Shown one piece after another: positions 24,567 to 35,675 of a stretch of 64,000 nucleotides of DNA. This DNA comes from Arcuatula senhousia. Its lineage: Eukaryota; Mollusca; Bivalvia; Mytilida; Mytilidae. Location of the stretch: NCBI GenBank assembly GCA_963971305.1, contig OZ020303.1, positions 42,272,106-42,336,105 of the forward strand. Direction: 5' to 3'. Below the pieces are notes generated by a model, which was not told the origin of the DNA, searched no databases, and saw only the letters and a list, made by a program, of their open reading frames with translations. The first letter of the stretch is position 1. Each line of letters begins with the position of its first letter. A program made the translations under genes and the position numbers.

Positions 24567-27500
24567 CTATCTTCCTTCTACCATCTTGTCTCTGGCTATC
24601 ACTGATTCATCAAATTCTATCATAAACGTTGTTCCTTTGTGCCAATGAGCTGTTACTTTACATGGCTGAAAAGAAAAAAAATATTTTTTTTATTTTCTAA
24701 TTATCAAATCATTTGTTGAAAATAAAATAAGACAAAGTTTGTCATACCAGACCACCCTGCAAAAATTTCAGAAAATAGCATGGATGTTTATGTGAAAAGA
24801 ATTACCCCCCCCCCAAGTATAATTCTTTTGGCAAAATTTGTCGGCCCTACAGACATGTCCGGTGATTTTCATCATTGGTCCCACCAAAGTCAGCATTGCA
24901 CCAGACCAGATGTCCGTCAGATTTTTGGGTCATCATGTATTTGATTGTTATTTTTCGTTGTAAAATTTTCTCCCAATCTTTTGATTTTACTTGCTTTTAT
25001 GTGATCGTCAGCTAATTTTACTGTATTTATTAACAAAAAAACATTGACAAATGGATGAAACTGTCAACCAAATTTGTTGAACATGTGCAAATTATCAGAC
25101 ATAGCGAAATGATATGTTAAAATCTGGAAAAAAACTTGAAGGATTTCAAGAATTCGATGATCATATCAAAGTTCAATAAAACTTTGGTCTGACAGTGTTT
25201 TGATTGGACCAGCAAGTGATACTAGGTTATCGGACCATAAGTCTGGCCTGTTCCAAAACAACTTGGCCATGTCTGCTTTGTGTCAAACAGTTTTTAATCT
25301 AATATTGTAGAGCTCATACTAAGAGCTGTGGAAATACATGTTGTTATTTGCATCTGATTGAAGAATACTTGTTCTACAAATATAAGAAACAATTTCGCTT
25401 TTGATATACCATACAAGATAAAATGGGTTAAATAGAAAGTCTTCAAAAATTTTGATTTTTGCCTGCAAAAACTTAGTCTTCCACTGTTTTCACAAAAATT
25501 TTAAGACCAAAGGTCTGTTACTTCAACAAAATTTAAGGATAAAAATTTCCTGGTAATATGCACAACCACATATGATGTACTAGGTACATACTATCTATCA
25601 TAGAAGTTTTAAAGGAGTTGAGAGGAATTACTTTTTGACTGACAAATGGACAAGACAAAAACAATGTCTCCCCACCAAAGTACTACTTACAAAGTTTGCA
25701 CCATTTAAAACTGCTTCAATTATTCCACCTGTGAAAGCTGCACAGTTTAATTTTGCTGAAAAAGATAAAAAAAAAACATATGTTTTTGGTACATTGTTGT
25801 ATTTCTAATAAAAATAAAAAATCCTTTAATAGCACATTTCATTTACAATATCTAGCATCTTTGCATCCATTGTAACTTAGTACACCATGAAAAATTATTA
25901 CATTTCCAGATCTTGCATTTAAACATTTCTCTTCAACTTTCAAATGCAAACACATAGCCCTTTTGACATTTTTCACCAAAAACCCTTCCTAAAATGTGCA
26001 TTTGATTTAAAAAAAAAACCAATGGTTTGAGCTATAAAATATTTGCATATAGAACATTTGTTTTTGTATTAAGTGATTGAAGTTTCAATTGACTTGTTTT
26101 TTGAGAATAGAGATTTTTGTGGGGTTTTAAGACAATATACATGTAATTTTGTTCTATATAAACTTGTGTATTAATATATATTACCTTTATCTTTTGGAAT
26201 GGATATAAATTTGTTGACTAGATGTTCAGATTCTATAATATAATCTTGGAGATGGTTAAGGAGTTTTGCTTAAGTTGGAAATAATCATTTCTTTTAACAG
26301 TGTATAAGAAACAAATTGTTTATGAATAAGATACAGCATTAAAATAACAACAGATATAAAAAGAAGTATATAACTTATTTTTTTAATTCATTTTGATTAA
26401 CTATACATTGACACAACTGGAAAAGTTTTTTTTCTGATTTCATTCTTTTCTGTATAACCCTATTTTGAAGAAAATGTACTGTATCCAGACATTCTGCTTT
26501 ACAATACTTTTTAAAAAATAATGTAATGTAATGAAAAGAAAATGTTTGCTATACATAGTTGGGTAAGAATTGAAAGGATACAAGTTCTTTCATCATCATT
26601 GGAATGTTCTAAACGATCTGCTTCTTTTCCAAACAAGGTCTGAAAAAATTTAAACATCAAAGAACATTATTAAACAGAACAATTAATCTACATTCAACAT
26701 GTGTGCAAAGAAAGAATTTATCTCATTTTTAGTTATAAATCATATATGAAAGTCACATGGTCTGATGCTTGCATATCGCAAGACTGTCAAGTTCTGAAAA
26801 CAACAGCGTGTTATAATATCAATTATCAAGTTGCCCCTGATCATCTCCAACCATCAGTTTAGATAATATACAGATTAACATTTAAGGGATGATAAACTGT
26901 AATGAGATAGAATGTTCCATTATAACACAGGGGTGATTAACTGTCATGAGATAAAAAGAAACTCAGGGGTGATTAACTGTTATGAGATAGAATGTTCCAT
27001 TGATGATTGAAAACTCAGTGATAATTGTTAATATGAGATGGAATGTTTCATTGTTGAGTGAGAGCTCAGGGGTGATCAATTGTGAGAAAGAATGTTCCAT
27101 TGCTGAATGAAAACTCATTGTGATTTACTGTTCTGGGATGGAATGGTCCATTGCTGAGTGAAAAGTCAGGGGGGATTAACTGTTTTATGATAGAACATTC
27201 TATTTTTGATTAAAAACTCAGAGGTACTTAACTGCTATGACAAGGAATGGTCCATTAATGTGTGAAAACTCAAGAGTGATTAACTGTTATTAGATTGCCC
27301 CATTATTGAGTGAAAAATCAATGATGAATTGGCTGTTATGAGATGTAAGATAGAATGTTCAATTCTGAAATTAAAGGGGTGATTAACTTTACATGTTGTG
27401 ACATAGAATATTTCATTATTGATTAAAAACTCAGGGGTGATTAACTGTTATGAGATGTGAGATAGAATGTTCAATTCTGAAATTAAAGGGGTGATTAACT

Positions 27501-29211
27501 TAACATGTTGTGACATAGAATATTCCATTATTGATGAAAAACTCAGGGGTGATTAACTGTTATGACACAGAATATTCCATTTTTGACCGAAAACTCAAGG
27601 GGTGATTATAACTGTTAGTAGATAGAATGTTCCAATATTGTCACACTGTGTGTAAGGTTACTGTGACTAAAATAAATATATTTAGTGAATATACATGTAT
27701 ATGATCATTATTTTTATTTTCAATTCTTATCTAGAAGATTTCATGGATATAAAAGATCACACAACCATCACCCATGTTAAAATAGCCTAAATGAGGAGTT
27801 AACAAACCTTCCAAAAATTTGTTTTTATGAAAAGCAGCATCTTTAATAGTTTTGTCTCCCTTTTATATCCTAGCTCTCTGACAAACAATAAATCTAACAA
27901 ATGCGAGCCTACATGTTGTCCCATCTCTGACAGTCTGAAAAAAAAAATAATTTAGGATGCAAAAGGTCTTATATTTTATGTCTTTACCTGAATCATCATC
28001 CTTTATAATCATTCACAGTTTTGATTATGCAACAAAACAAGAATATGTCAAAAGACATAGGGTTGTTGCATTTATACCTTCCCAATTTTATTTTTGTAAC
28101 AATGACAAACTTTAAAGTACCTGGGCACATGAGAAATTTTACTATGACTTAAATTTAATCTCACGTCATAGCACAAATGTTGCTAGTTATGATCTAAAGT
28201 TGTCCAATTACAAACTTGACGTCACTACTTTTGAGTTCAGAGGTTGCGCAATGCGCATGTAAAATTTTTTCAAATGTGTATCATTTATTTTGAATATGAT
28301 TGGTTTGTACTGAAGCACCTGGCTTACCTTGGGAAGGAATTATTAAAACAACTCATATACCCCATCTCCCAACATTCAGGACAGATGGACCCAAAAACTA
28401 TATGCTCCCTCCTACTTTCATAGATGGGGCATAAAAAGCAAAGGGAAAAAAAGCATTTTTCTTGTATGAATAATTAAATATTTCAAAAGTTTTTTCTAAA
28501 TATCTTTCACTTTAAAACAAGTAAATGTGTCAAAAAGACTATGTACATGTACCCCTACCTTACATAACGACCCTTTACCTATGATCAATCAACATGGAGC
28601 AAAGTTGATTTTGTCTTTGCCTTTTTAGACTTCTAAAATTTTATTACTGGTAAATGCCTATTTGATACTTTTTGCATCCCTGTGATTTTGTTTTAACAAT
28701 GGGGGATCCAGAAATTTTTCAAACGGAAGGGTGCACAATAAAAAAAAATCTTCTTGCATTTGGACCTCTTGTTTCATAAAGGTACTAACCAAATTTTCCT
28801 GTCAAACGGGAGGGCGAGCGCCCAGCACACTGGTCCTAAATCCACCTTTGTATAATGCAAATTTGCAGTAATTCTAATGATGATAACATATACTTCCTAC
28901 ACTAAAACTAACTTTTTACCAACCTAAATTTAAACTTTGATTTTAGATACCCAAACACAACAATGTATATAGGTCATCTACTTTTGACAGAAGAACAAAA
29001 AAATGTATTAAGAACATGCTAATTTTTTCAAAGATTCATAAATCATTGTTTGTATTTAAAAATAAATAAATAACATATTTTACTTTGTTTAAATACATAT
29101 ACATAAACATGATTACACTTACTTAGTTTGTAATTCTGAAACACTGTATACTCTATTCTGACAGTACTGTACCATCTCAGAAAATAGAAGGGTAAAAGTA
29201 GCAATATTCAC
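24567..29211 (-). CDS. TRAPPC5: TRAPPC5 (Trs31 homologue), six exons, first coding exon missing
   Basis: Subunit of the TRAPP vesicle-tethering complexes at the Golgi. Exons on the minus strand, in order: 29211-29123, 27934-27808, 26639-26582, 26244-26185, 25755-25691, 24665-24567. All have GT/AG borders and matching phases, giving 165 residues plus TAG. Family signatures in order: ATFTLLFSEMVQYCQNRVYS, LSEMGQHVGSHLLDLL, YKRETKLLKMLLFIK, TLFGKEADRLEHSNDDERT, YYIIESEHLVNKFISIPK, LNCAAFTGGIIEAVLNGANF and VTAHWHKGTTFMI, ending MVEGR. Human TRAPPC5 is 188 residues, so about 23 N-terminal residues are missing. A donor-bearing exon for them was not found between 29,212 and 31,400 or further right. 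The gene is convergent with CDC20 and its introns are rich in repeats. None of the exons carries a stop or frameshift. Confidence 0.93.
24826..25275 (+). mobile_element. hAT-like MITE, copy 2
   Basis: Diverged copy of the element at 3,520-3,989, in the last TRAPPC5 intron. It shares GACATGTCCGGTGATTTTCA, CAGATGTCCGTCAGATTT and the closing CTTGGCCATGTCTG. The left terminus is eroded. Confidence 0.65.
25420..25675. repeat. Family 'D' repeat fragment in TRAPPC5 intron
   Basis: Contains ACCACATATGATGTACTAGG and GTTTTAAAGGAGTTGAGAGG, matching the module phrases near 10,510 and 10,860. It ends with GACAAATGGACAAGACAAAAAC. Truncated at both ends. Confidence 0.5.
26885..27640. repeat. Degenerate ~55-60-bp minisatellite in TRAPPC5 intron
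   Basis: About twelve imperfect units built on AACTCAGGGGTGATTAACTG, TTATGAGATAGAATGTTCCA and TTATTGATTGAA. Spacing drifts, and one larger block (GAGATGTGAGATAGAATGTTC with TTAAAGGGGTGATTAACTT) is itself duplicated at about 27,335-27,400 and 27,455-27,520. It lies between TRAPPC5 exons ending 26,639 and starting 27,808. Confidence 0.8.
28000..29100. other. TRAPPC5 intron, mostly unrecognised
   Basis: Non-coding. Around 28,370-28,436 a reverse-orientation fragment (TACTTTCATAGATGGGGCATA) matches the common repeat that starts with GCCCCATCTACGAAAGTAGG near 37,650. Nothing else could be identified. Confidence 0.4.
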
Positions 29212-31400
29212 CTACAATGAAATGAGTTTATGAGAAAATAACATCAAATATCTTTCAAAACAGAAACAACTACTGATTTTCTAAAATTTAATTATTTCAA
29301 CTCATTAATGTACAGAGTCTGCTAAAATGCATGTGACTCAATTATGATGGAAGAAAATCTTTCTGTTGCTCATTTTTTTTCTTCTTTTTTTTAAGTTTAT
29401 GAAAAAGTCAGTCTGCATATGCATACAAATGGAATACTATCACATACAATTTATTTTGTCCCGACACTGCAACTTATGGAGTTTTCGTATCACAGTTGAT
29501 ATTTTACTCCAGAGCTTGCAGGAATTAAATCAATTACCTTGGCAGAGTGTCAGGTTTGACACATAATTTGCTAACACAGGGTTATGTTGCTCAACAATTG
29601 CTGTCTTCACTCAAGAAATTTTACGGTAGACACCATGCACTCGTAGACAAATATGGGATTTCTATCTCTCAAAGGAGTGACGAAGTTTGTATGTTGTAGA
29701 GTTTTGTTTTGTCTTCCTTTACCAGATATGACACACTGAATTGGAAATTAGCAGCATGACGGGTGTGCTATAGCAGGCAGGAACCGCTTACTCTTCAGGA
29801 GCACCTCAGTTCACTCTTGATACCACTTGAGTTTGTGTTGTTGATTTCCGTTCAGTTGATTTTGTGTTTCTTCATTTTGTTCTTGTTCATGTTTACAAAT
29901 TTTGTTGTTGCCCTTTCAGACTTTCGATACTCGAATGCCCCATTGGTGCCTCTTTGCTTTCTTCATTCACCCAAATTAATATAACCTTCCAATAGAATGG
30001 ATATCATTTGGTATCAACATAGGCTTCAAGGCAATGTTTTTCTCATATATATGTATGAGTATAATTGAAAAATTATGCTGTGCTTGCATCTGGGCATAGA
30101 CTAAATCAAATTATTTAAAATTGATAGGTTGGTTGGCTATAGCAACTCACAACTTCTCTTCTGCACCATCAACAATCATGCAGACAGCAAGCTACTCTAA
30201 CAAGACTTAGGGTGGCTCATCCTTTTACAAGGCGCAACATTATGCGCATTGTGGTTGAAAAATTATTTGTGAGCAACATTTTCTCAGAATGAAATCCTGG
30301 CTGTGTCATGAACAAATGAAGATGATCCAAAAGCTGGAATGGGAAAGCTTCGAAAAGAGAAGGAGAAAGAACAGACTGTGTATAAGATCAAGAACTCAAA
30401 CATTTACACAGAGAACCCAGCTCTTATTGTGAAAGAAGTAAGAAGAATGAACAGAAGCAAGAGGAGAGTGAAAAAAATTATATCAAGGCTGTGTAATTAT
30501 CTATTTTTATGTTGTTGTCTGTAAAATACAAGGGTCTGACAAATGTTTAAATATCCAGGGGAAATTTGTGTGTCAAATATAACAAGATCTGTTCATGTAA
30601 CCTCTGCTTTTCCTTTGCTTAAAGGTTTTTCTAGTGGGCTTGATTTCATTTTGTTGATGGTCGCCATCTTGTTTATGTTTCTTTGCAAATCACTCGCCCC
30701 AATGACAACTCGTCCCTTTTCCTTCCACCTTTTTGCTCCAACAACCATCTAACGAATGCTTTAAATGTGCAGTCCAGTGGTTAATTACATGTTCACTTGA
30801 CATTATGTTTATGTTTCTTTGATTAAGGGCGGAAGGGGGTTCATATATGTAAATTTTGCACCCATGGATGCATGCAGGGTTGGGAAAATGTGCAAGTTAA
30901 TTAAAACTAAAAACAAACCCCTTCTCATTGATTTCTATAGACCTTTCTTAATGAGACGCTCATGAATATTTAAATTTTTTCCAGAACGAGGCTAAGCTCG
31001 GTAGATTCTAGAAAAAATGGCTGCCTGTTGGCAAAATAGAAAAAAATATTTACAGTTAAACTACAAAAAAGCACTATGAAGAAAGAATTTCAAAGTTGAG
31101 AAAATTGAGTCCTGCTCAAATGGTTTGACATGTTTGTTTAACCGGCTAGACGATCGTGTGATCGCTAATGATTTAATGATCGCCACGCGCCAATATAATC
31201 AAATCATCATTGATTGCGACATTAAAAAGATTGCCGATAGTCATAAGTTGTGTGGTAATTATTGGTTGTTAATAATTAAAGGTACCCTCATTTCAATTTA
31301 GATAATTTGATATATAATTATTTGAATAAAGTTCAACAATTAAAATTTTTATAAAAGGCAGAAAAGTATGTATTTTAATCAAATCAATCCCTTGTGTCAG
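29212..31400. other. Upstream/first-intron region of TRAPPC5, with retroelement tail
   Basis: No TRAPPC5 first exon was recognised. Near 29,755-29,960 there is a GCATGACGGGTGTGCTATAG...CGCTTACTCTTCAGGAGCAC stretch running to GAATGCCCCATTGGTGCC, which resembles the 3' tail of a common bivalve retroelement. A related piece lies near 49,276-49,390. The small ORFs at 29,366-30,752 show no domain or splice support. Confidence 0.4.
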
Positions 31401-31415
31401 ATAATATAAATGAAT

Positions 31416-32476
31416 TTCTCACTGTAAATCGTAGATTTCAGAAATCAAATCGCTTTATCACCGAATATGCCACCCAAATCTGTTAAGATGGCGGATGACA
31501 TGTAATGTCAGACCAGGCGAGCGATAAACACTCAACTTTGACGGTAGATGTCTTTACCATTCTACACTTGCTGGAAAGCCAAACCGCCAGCTGGGATCTC
31601 TCGGCCAGGAATGGAAGGTATAAGCTCGTGATAAGATGGCATAAGATCGACACCAACAAAGAGGAGGTAACAGCCAACCCATCTCAACAACCCAAACGGA
31701 AGAGGTCATCAAAAGCAAGGACGGATAGGAACAACAAGCGCCTCCAAGCCTTTATTGCCCGGAAGAAACTCGAGACCGAGAATGCCGACTCAGTTTGCAC
31801 CGTCACAGAAAATGATCCCGTTGAAGACAACAACTCAAATCCTGAATCTGGTGAACCGGTTCAAAAACAACAACATCCCGTAAACACCGATGAGTTAGGA
31901 AACACCGCTCACACACCAGGTGAAATGGACGCTATGGAGAGCCAGGATGTCCAAGAAGCCGAACCAGAAAGAGTAAAGATGATACCGAAAAGAAAAGTCG
32001 AATCTTGTCAAAGTGCAGAGAGTGGAACACCGTCTCCTGATAAGATTAAAGAAGAGAGAGTTCACAAAGTGAAGAAAGTGACACTAGACACGCCACAAAA
32101 CACCTATATTTTCGAGATGGTAGACAGAGAAAGCTTTCTTCTGGTCTACGAGACAACATCCGCAGCCTACAAAGAAGTGTTGAAGAAGACCAATGAAGAC
32201 CTGTACAAACACATCCAGAGAAGCCACGAACATTGGTATGACGTTAGACATCCAGGGAATTTTGTCTACACTAAGGAACGATGTCAGCAAATACAGAAAA
32301 TAGCAAAGAAGTACCACCTGAAGATTGAAGAACTTTAAGAGAAATCATTTTAAAATGCAAATTAGATAATTGTAAAATAAAGGACGAGATAAGTCCCAGA
32401 CCAATACCCAACCCCTTGTTAAGTTTGTAATTTGAATAAAGCCCCCATTCCCGTAATGCCTAAAGAAAAAAAGAAT

Positions 32477-32500
<24 letters not shown>
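31416..32500 (+). mobile_element. Processed retrocopy or non-autonomous retroelement with poly(A) tail
   Basis: A 1,085-bp insert flanked by the perfect 13-bp direct repeat AATATAAATGAAT (31,403-31,415 and 32,501-32,513). It ends in about 24 A residues (from 32,477), preceded by AATAAA at 32,435-32,440. It holds one uninterrupted 277-codon ORF and no introns. Target duplication, 3' poly(A) and lack of introns are the marks of LINE-mediated reverse transcription. The right flank is LINE coding sequence. Confidence 0.75.
31505..32338 (+). CDS. Intact 277-residue protein of unknown function, retrocopy ORF
   Basis: Single-exon ORF from ATG at 31,505 to TAA at 32,338. I do not recognise the family. 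Residues about 12-45 hold a compact motif (SWDLSARNGRYKLVIRW) that is echoed in a separate transposon at 35,590-35,665. Residues 63-80 are strongly basic (PKRKRSSKARTDRNNKR, nuclear-signal-like). Residues about 90-190 are acidic and Ser/Pro-rich, probably disordered. The last ~85 residues form a second likely folded block, rich in aromatic residues and ending in a basic helix (RCQQIQKIAKKYHLKIEEL). A 12-codon upstream ORF (31,467) stops in TAA that overlaps this ATG (TAATG). The ORF has no stop or frameshift, so it is young or maintained. Confidence 0.7.
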   Translation: MSDQASDKHSTLTVDVFTILHLLESQTASWDLSARNGRYKLVIRWHKIDTNKEEVTANPSQQPKRKRSSKARTDRNNKRLQAFIARKKLETENADSVCTVTENDPVEDNNSNPESGEPVQKQQHPVNTDELGNTAHTPGEMDAMESQDVQEAEPERVKMIPKRKVESCQSAESGTPSPDKIKEERVHKVKKVTLDTPQNTYIFEMVDRESFLLVYETTSAAYKEVLKKTNEDLYKHIQRSHEHWYDVRHPGNFVYTKERCQQIQKIAKKYHLKIEEL

Positions 32501-32503
<3 letters not shown>

Positions 32504-32507
<4 letters not shown>

Positions 32508-32826
32508 ATGAATCTATATTAGCTGTGTCGGATAAAATTATAAATGTTGCTAAAAAGTGTATACCAATTAAAAAGGTTTCTAGTAAAGTAAAGAGACCCA
32601 CTGTTCCATGGTGGTCAAATGAATGCACTGAAGCTATTGCACATAGAAATAAACTGCGCAATAAAGCAGGTCATACAAGTAGAGGGGAGGATTTTATTAT
32701 GTTCAAGGAACAAGAAAAACGCTGCAGAAATATCCTAAAGAAAACTCAAAAGGAGTATTGGGAAAACTACTGCACATCCCTAAATAGCAATAGTAAATTA
32801 TCTGACTTATGGGGTAATGTTGACCT
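32504..32826 (+). pseudogene. LINE ORF2 fragment, endonuclease-RT linker
   Basis: Directly after the retrocopy poly(A) the plus frame reads NINESILAVSDKIINVAKKC, then KRPTVPWWSNECTEAIAHRN and KKTQKEYWENYC, ending SDLWGN. The VPWW-(S/N)-E-C block followed by a basic helix is typical of the region between endonuclease and reverse transcriptase in CR1/Jockey-type LINEs. After 32,826 the sequence changes character. Truncated at both ends. Confidence 0.7.
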
Positions 32827-33357
32827 AACATATGGGGGCGTGCTTGATGCGGCATCACGAGGTCAGTATTATGACCACGGTTTGCTGCATTCAGTAACTC
32901 CCCGTACAATCAAACTGCTACTAAAATGTTCCCTGCTAAATTTCCATATATATAACATGTATAATATGTAAGTTATTTAGATTAGCCCTCATATATGTAT
33001 ATATCTTTTAATCTTTGGAAACTGAGACCCTTAAGGAGATGTTGTAAAGGTAACTGTTTAGGGCAAAATATGCCTATGCATATGATCCCTACCCGATTTT
33101 TTTCTTTTTTTGAAACAAACAGAGAGCTTGCTAGACAATATGATCTTTAACAGCTGAAAATGAGTTTTATAACTTTTATAAATTTGTTTGTTAAATACTC
33201 GCACTCCATATTTTTTTTATATTGAATATCTAATGATATTCAAAAGTAGAGTAATGTAAAAGCCCGCAATTACCTTCAGGTAAGTCGGGCGTAAAACACC
33301 TATGACTGACTGATTTTAATCAAAATAGTTTACTCATTGATAACTTCAACACCAGCA

Positions 33358-33810
33358 ATGTCTCTTGCTATTATTGGCCATAGTTTTGTCAGGCGCATCC
33401 ATGAAGACATACATGTTGTTGGGTTAGGCGGGGCCACCGTAAAGACTTTAGCCGAAAGTTATTAATTGACTCAATTGATGCTTTACCGACCATAAAGAAT
33501 ATTTATACAGATAGGCGGCAATGATATCAAGAAAGACACAACATCAGACCAGATTTTCAAAGACATTACAGAATTTGTCGATCATCATAAAGAATGCGGA
33601 GTTGCACAGATAATCGTCGGCAGCTTGTTCCCAAGATTTCAACCAAGAGGGATGACTTACCACCAATACGATTCACAAAGAAAAGAGATCAACCTCAAGC
33701 TTAGTGACGAATATGCAAAATCAACGGGGATCACATTTTGGAAACTGCGTGGACTAGTTAACCCACCAAGACGTGCATTTACAGATGGTGTTCATTCAGG
33801 GATTAAATAG
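33358..33810 (+). pseudogene. SGNH-esterase-like pseudogene, LINE ORF1-type
   Basis: The four SGNH blocks are recognisable in order but in different frames: GHSF (block I, Gly-His-Ser) and GLGGATV (block II) in the ATG frame starting 33,358, which stops at 33,463; then GGND (block III) and, to the TAG at 33,810, GSLFPRFQPRG and DGVH (block V). At least one frameshift lies between 33,463 and 33,505. Esterase domains of this kind are known from ORF1 of CR1-like LINEs, which fits the LINE linker fragment just upstream on the same strand. Non-functional as it stands. Confidence 0.65.
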
Positions 33811-34741
33811 GACATCCCTGGTTCATTTAACTAACAAATTTGAGCATATATACGCAAGACAGATTAAGTTGGCACTATTTTGTAACACTTTTAAATAATT
33901 TGACGTTAGAATTGAAATTTGTCATTGTTTCGTTTATATATCATGTATATAAAAAAAATGTTTTATTTTCATGTTTTAATGCATTAGTAATAATAAATAT
34001 TATTTATATATCATGAGTTATTCTTCAACACATAAGTATCGTTCAACTACATTTACCTTCATAATAACAAAATAGTGTAATTTATTCCAAATTTAATACT
34101 TTGGAAAGAGTCTTTGATGTCATTTATCATACGCTGGTTTACTCCTCTCTACCGACATCGTAGTTATCTTCGATTCCTACCATATAGAACCATTTAAAAC
34201 CAACCCAAGTGCTTTCAAATTACTCAAAATACCTTAGAAACAAACAATAGCCAGATAACAACATTTATTTCACACAATAAATCATTTTTTTTATTAATTC
34301 TCTGTCCTCCTCTGTCCTGCTCTCTACTTCTCTGTATATTTACCTACCGTATTTACCTACCGGCCTGTTGTAGTGAACGAGTAAACAACTGTGGAATTGT
34401 ATCGATAAATGATGATTACATCCATTAGATTTCATTTTTATACTCCGAACGCTAAATATAGAAATGTAAGTCGAAGTAAATTGCATAAAGATGTTCATAA
34501 AATCTCAAAAAGCTACCCAATTACCAAACTTACGCCAAATAATTTATCCGAGGTCGGCAGGTGCTTGTTTACATTTTTTTGGGTGTCAAAAATTGTCATG
34601 TCAGTCATGTATTTTATATTTATATTGCATTCGGTAAACATTAAAATTTACTCATAGTGTCTTAATTTTGTACCTCGTTAAACCCTGATAATAGCGAGCA
34701 TAGCTCGCAAGCGGACACGAAGTGCCCGCTCGAGCGGAGAG
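33811..34741. other. AT-rich spacer
   Basis: No exon or known repeat recognised. Directly before the TIR element there is a GC-rich palindromic patch (GCGAGCATAGCTCGC and CCGCTCGAGCGG, about 34,694-34,738). Confidence 0.4.
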
Positions 34742-34933
34742 CTCTACGGCGGTCATACTAATCAGCGCCCGAGGGCGCCCGAGGAGGTATTTAGCGCCCG
34801 AGCGGAAAAATTAGCGCCCGAGCATTTATTTTTTAAGCCAAAATGGCTAAAACTTGATAAATTATGTTGTTTCATCGTCTATATTCAATAAAAGACGTGA
34901 GTAAATCGGAGCCATAAATTTTCGAAAAAAAGG

Positions 34934-35142
34934 ATGGAAACAAAGAACACTGAGCAGAATAAACTGTCATTATGTGATTCCTGCGGTACATGGTACAATT
35001 CACAGTGTGAAAATCTAACATTGGACGAATTTGATGTTTTTACGACGAACAAAAATCTGCCATACACATATGCAATGGATGCTTCAGCGAAGAGAATTGT
35101 GGTGCATACTCTTACACATCAGCTTTGAAACGACTGACGGAG
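34934..35142 (+). pseudogene. PHD-finger-like exon fragment inside TIR transposon
   Basis: From the ATG the frame gives LCDSCGTWYNSQCENLT and DEFDVF, the C-x2-C...W-x-x...C core of a PHD finger, with Asn where the zinc-binding His is usual. The expected closing C-x2-C appears at 35,071-35,082 (CNGC), but in another frame, two bases off. That frame then stays open through SYTSALKRLTE to a good splice donor, GAG|GTGAGA, at 35,142/35,143. It is therefore a shifted exon of a once spliced gene. CR1-type ORF1 proteins carry both PHD and esterase domains, a possible source. Confidence 0.5.
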
Positions 35143-35498
35143 GTGAGAAAAATTCTCCAAAAGTTTAACAAAAATCAAATAAATTTTTGTCTCTACATGT
35201 TTTAGTTTTTATCTTTTTATTTGTTATTGCTATTTGTGCACGGAGATCATTTTACATAGTACTAACGCCTGGTCTAAAAAATTATATGATATGAACTTAT
35301 TAACAGTGTGGTCATTATAAAGTGATTAACAATAGTCAATCTAATTCGCAACAGTAAATTTGACATTTATTATACAAACATAGGTCACGCTCAAATATTA
35401 ATCCAATTTAATTTGATTAATTATATCACTGATTGATATTATAATATAATAATAATAATATAATTGAGGAGGTGAAAAACAATTTTTTAAAGAAGTTT

Positions 35499-35675
35499 AT
35501 GAACTTTACAATGAGTTCGATCTTCGACATGAACACAGCATCAGTAATGGAAATTCCAACTGACCTCCAAACCCTTATCAACACCGCCGTCAAAGACGGA
35601 ATGGAATTGAAATGGGACTTTTCCGTGACCAACGGAAAAGTAGAAGTCAAGATGACTTGGACGCCGGCTGATTAA
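35499..35675 (+). CDS. Small ORF in TIR transposon, W/NG/W motif
   Basis: A 58-residue ORF (ATG 35,499, TAA 35,675). Its second half, LKWDFSVTNGKVEVKMTW, matches in spacing and most hydrophobic positions the SWDLSARNGRYKLVIRW motif of the 277-residue protein at 31,505. It is preceded in both by a leucine-rich helix-like stretch (DLQTLINTAV here). Function unknown. It may be the first exon of a longer host or element gene. Confidence 0.4.
   Translation: MNFTMSSIFDMNTASVMEIPTDLQTLINTAVKDGMELKWDFSVTNGKVEVKMTWTPAD

Noticed and set aside
29366..30752. Several 60-75-codon plus-strand ORFs
   Set aside because: No recognisable domain, no splice context, and partly retroelement-tail sequence.
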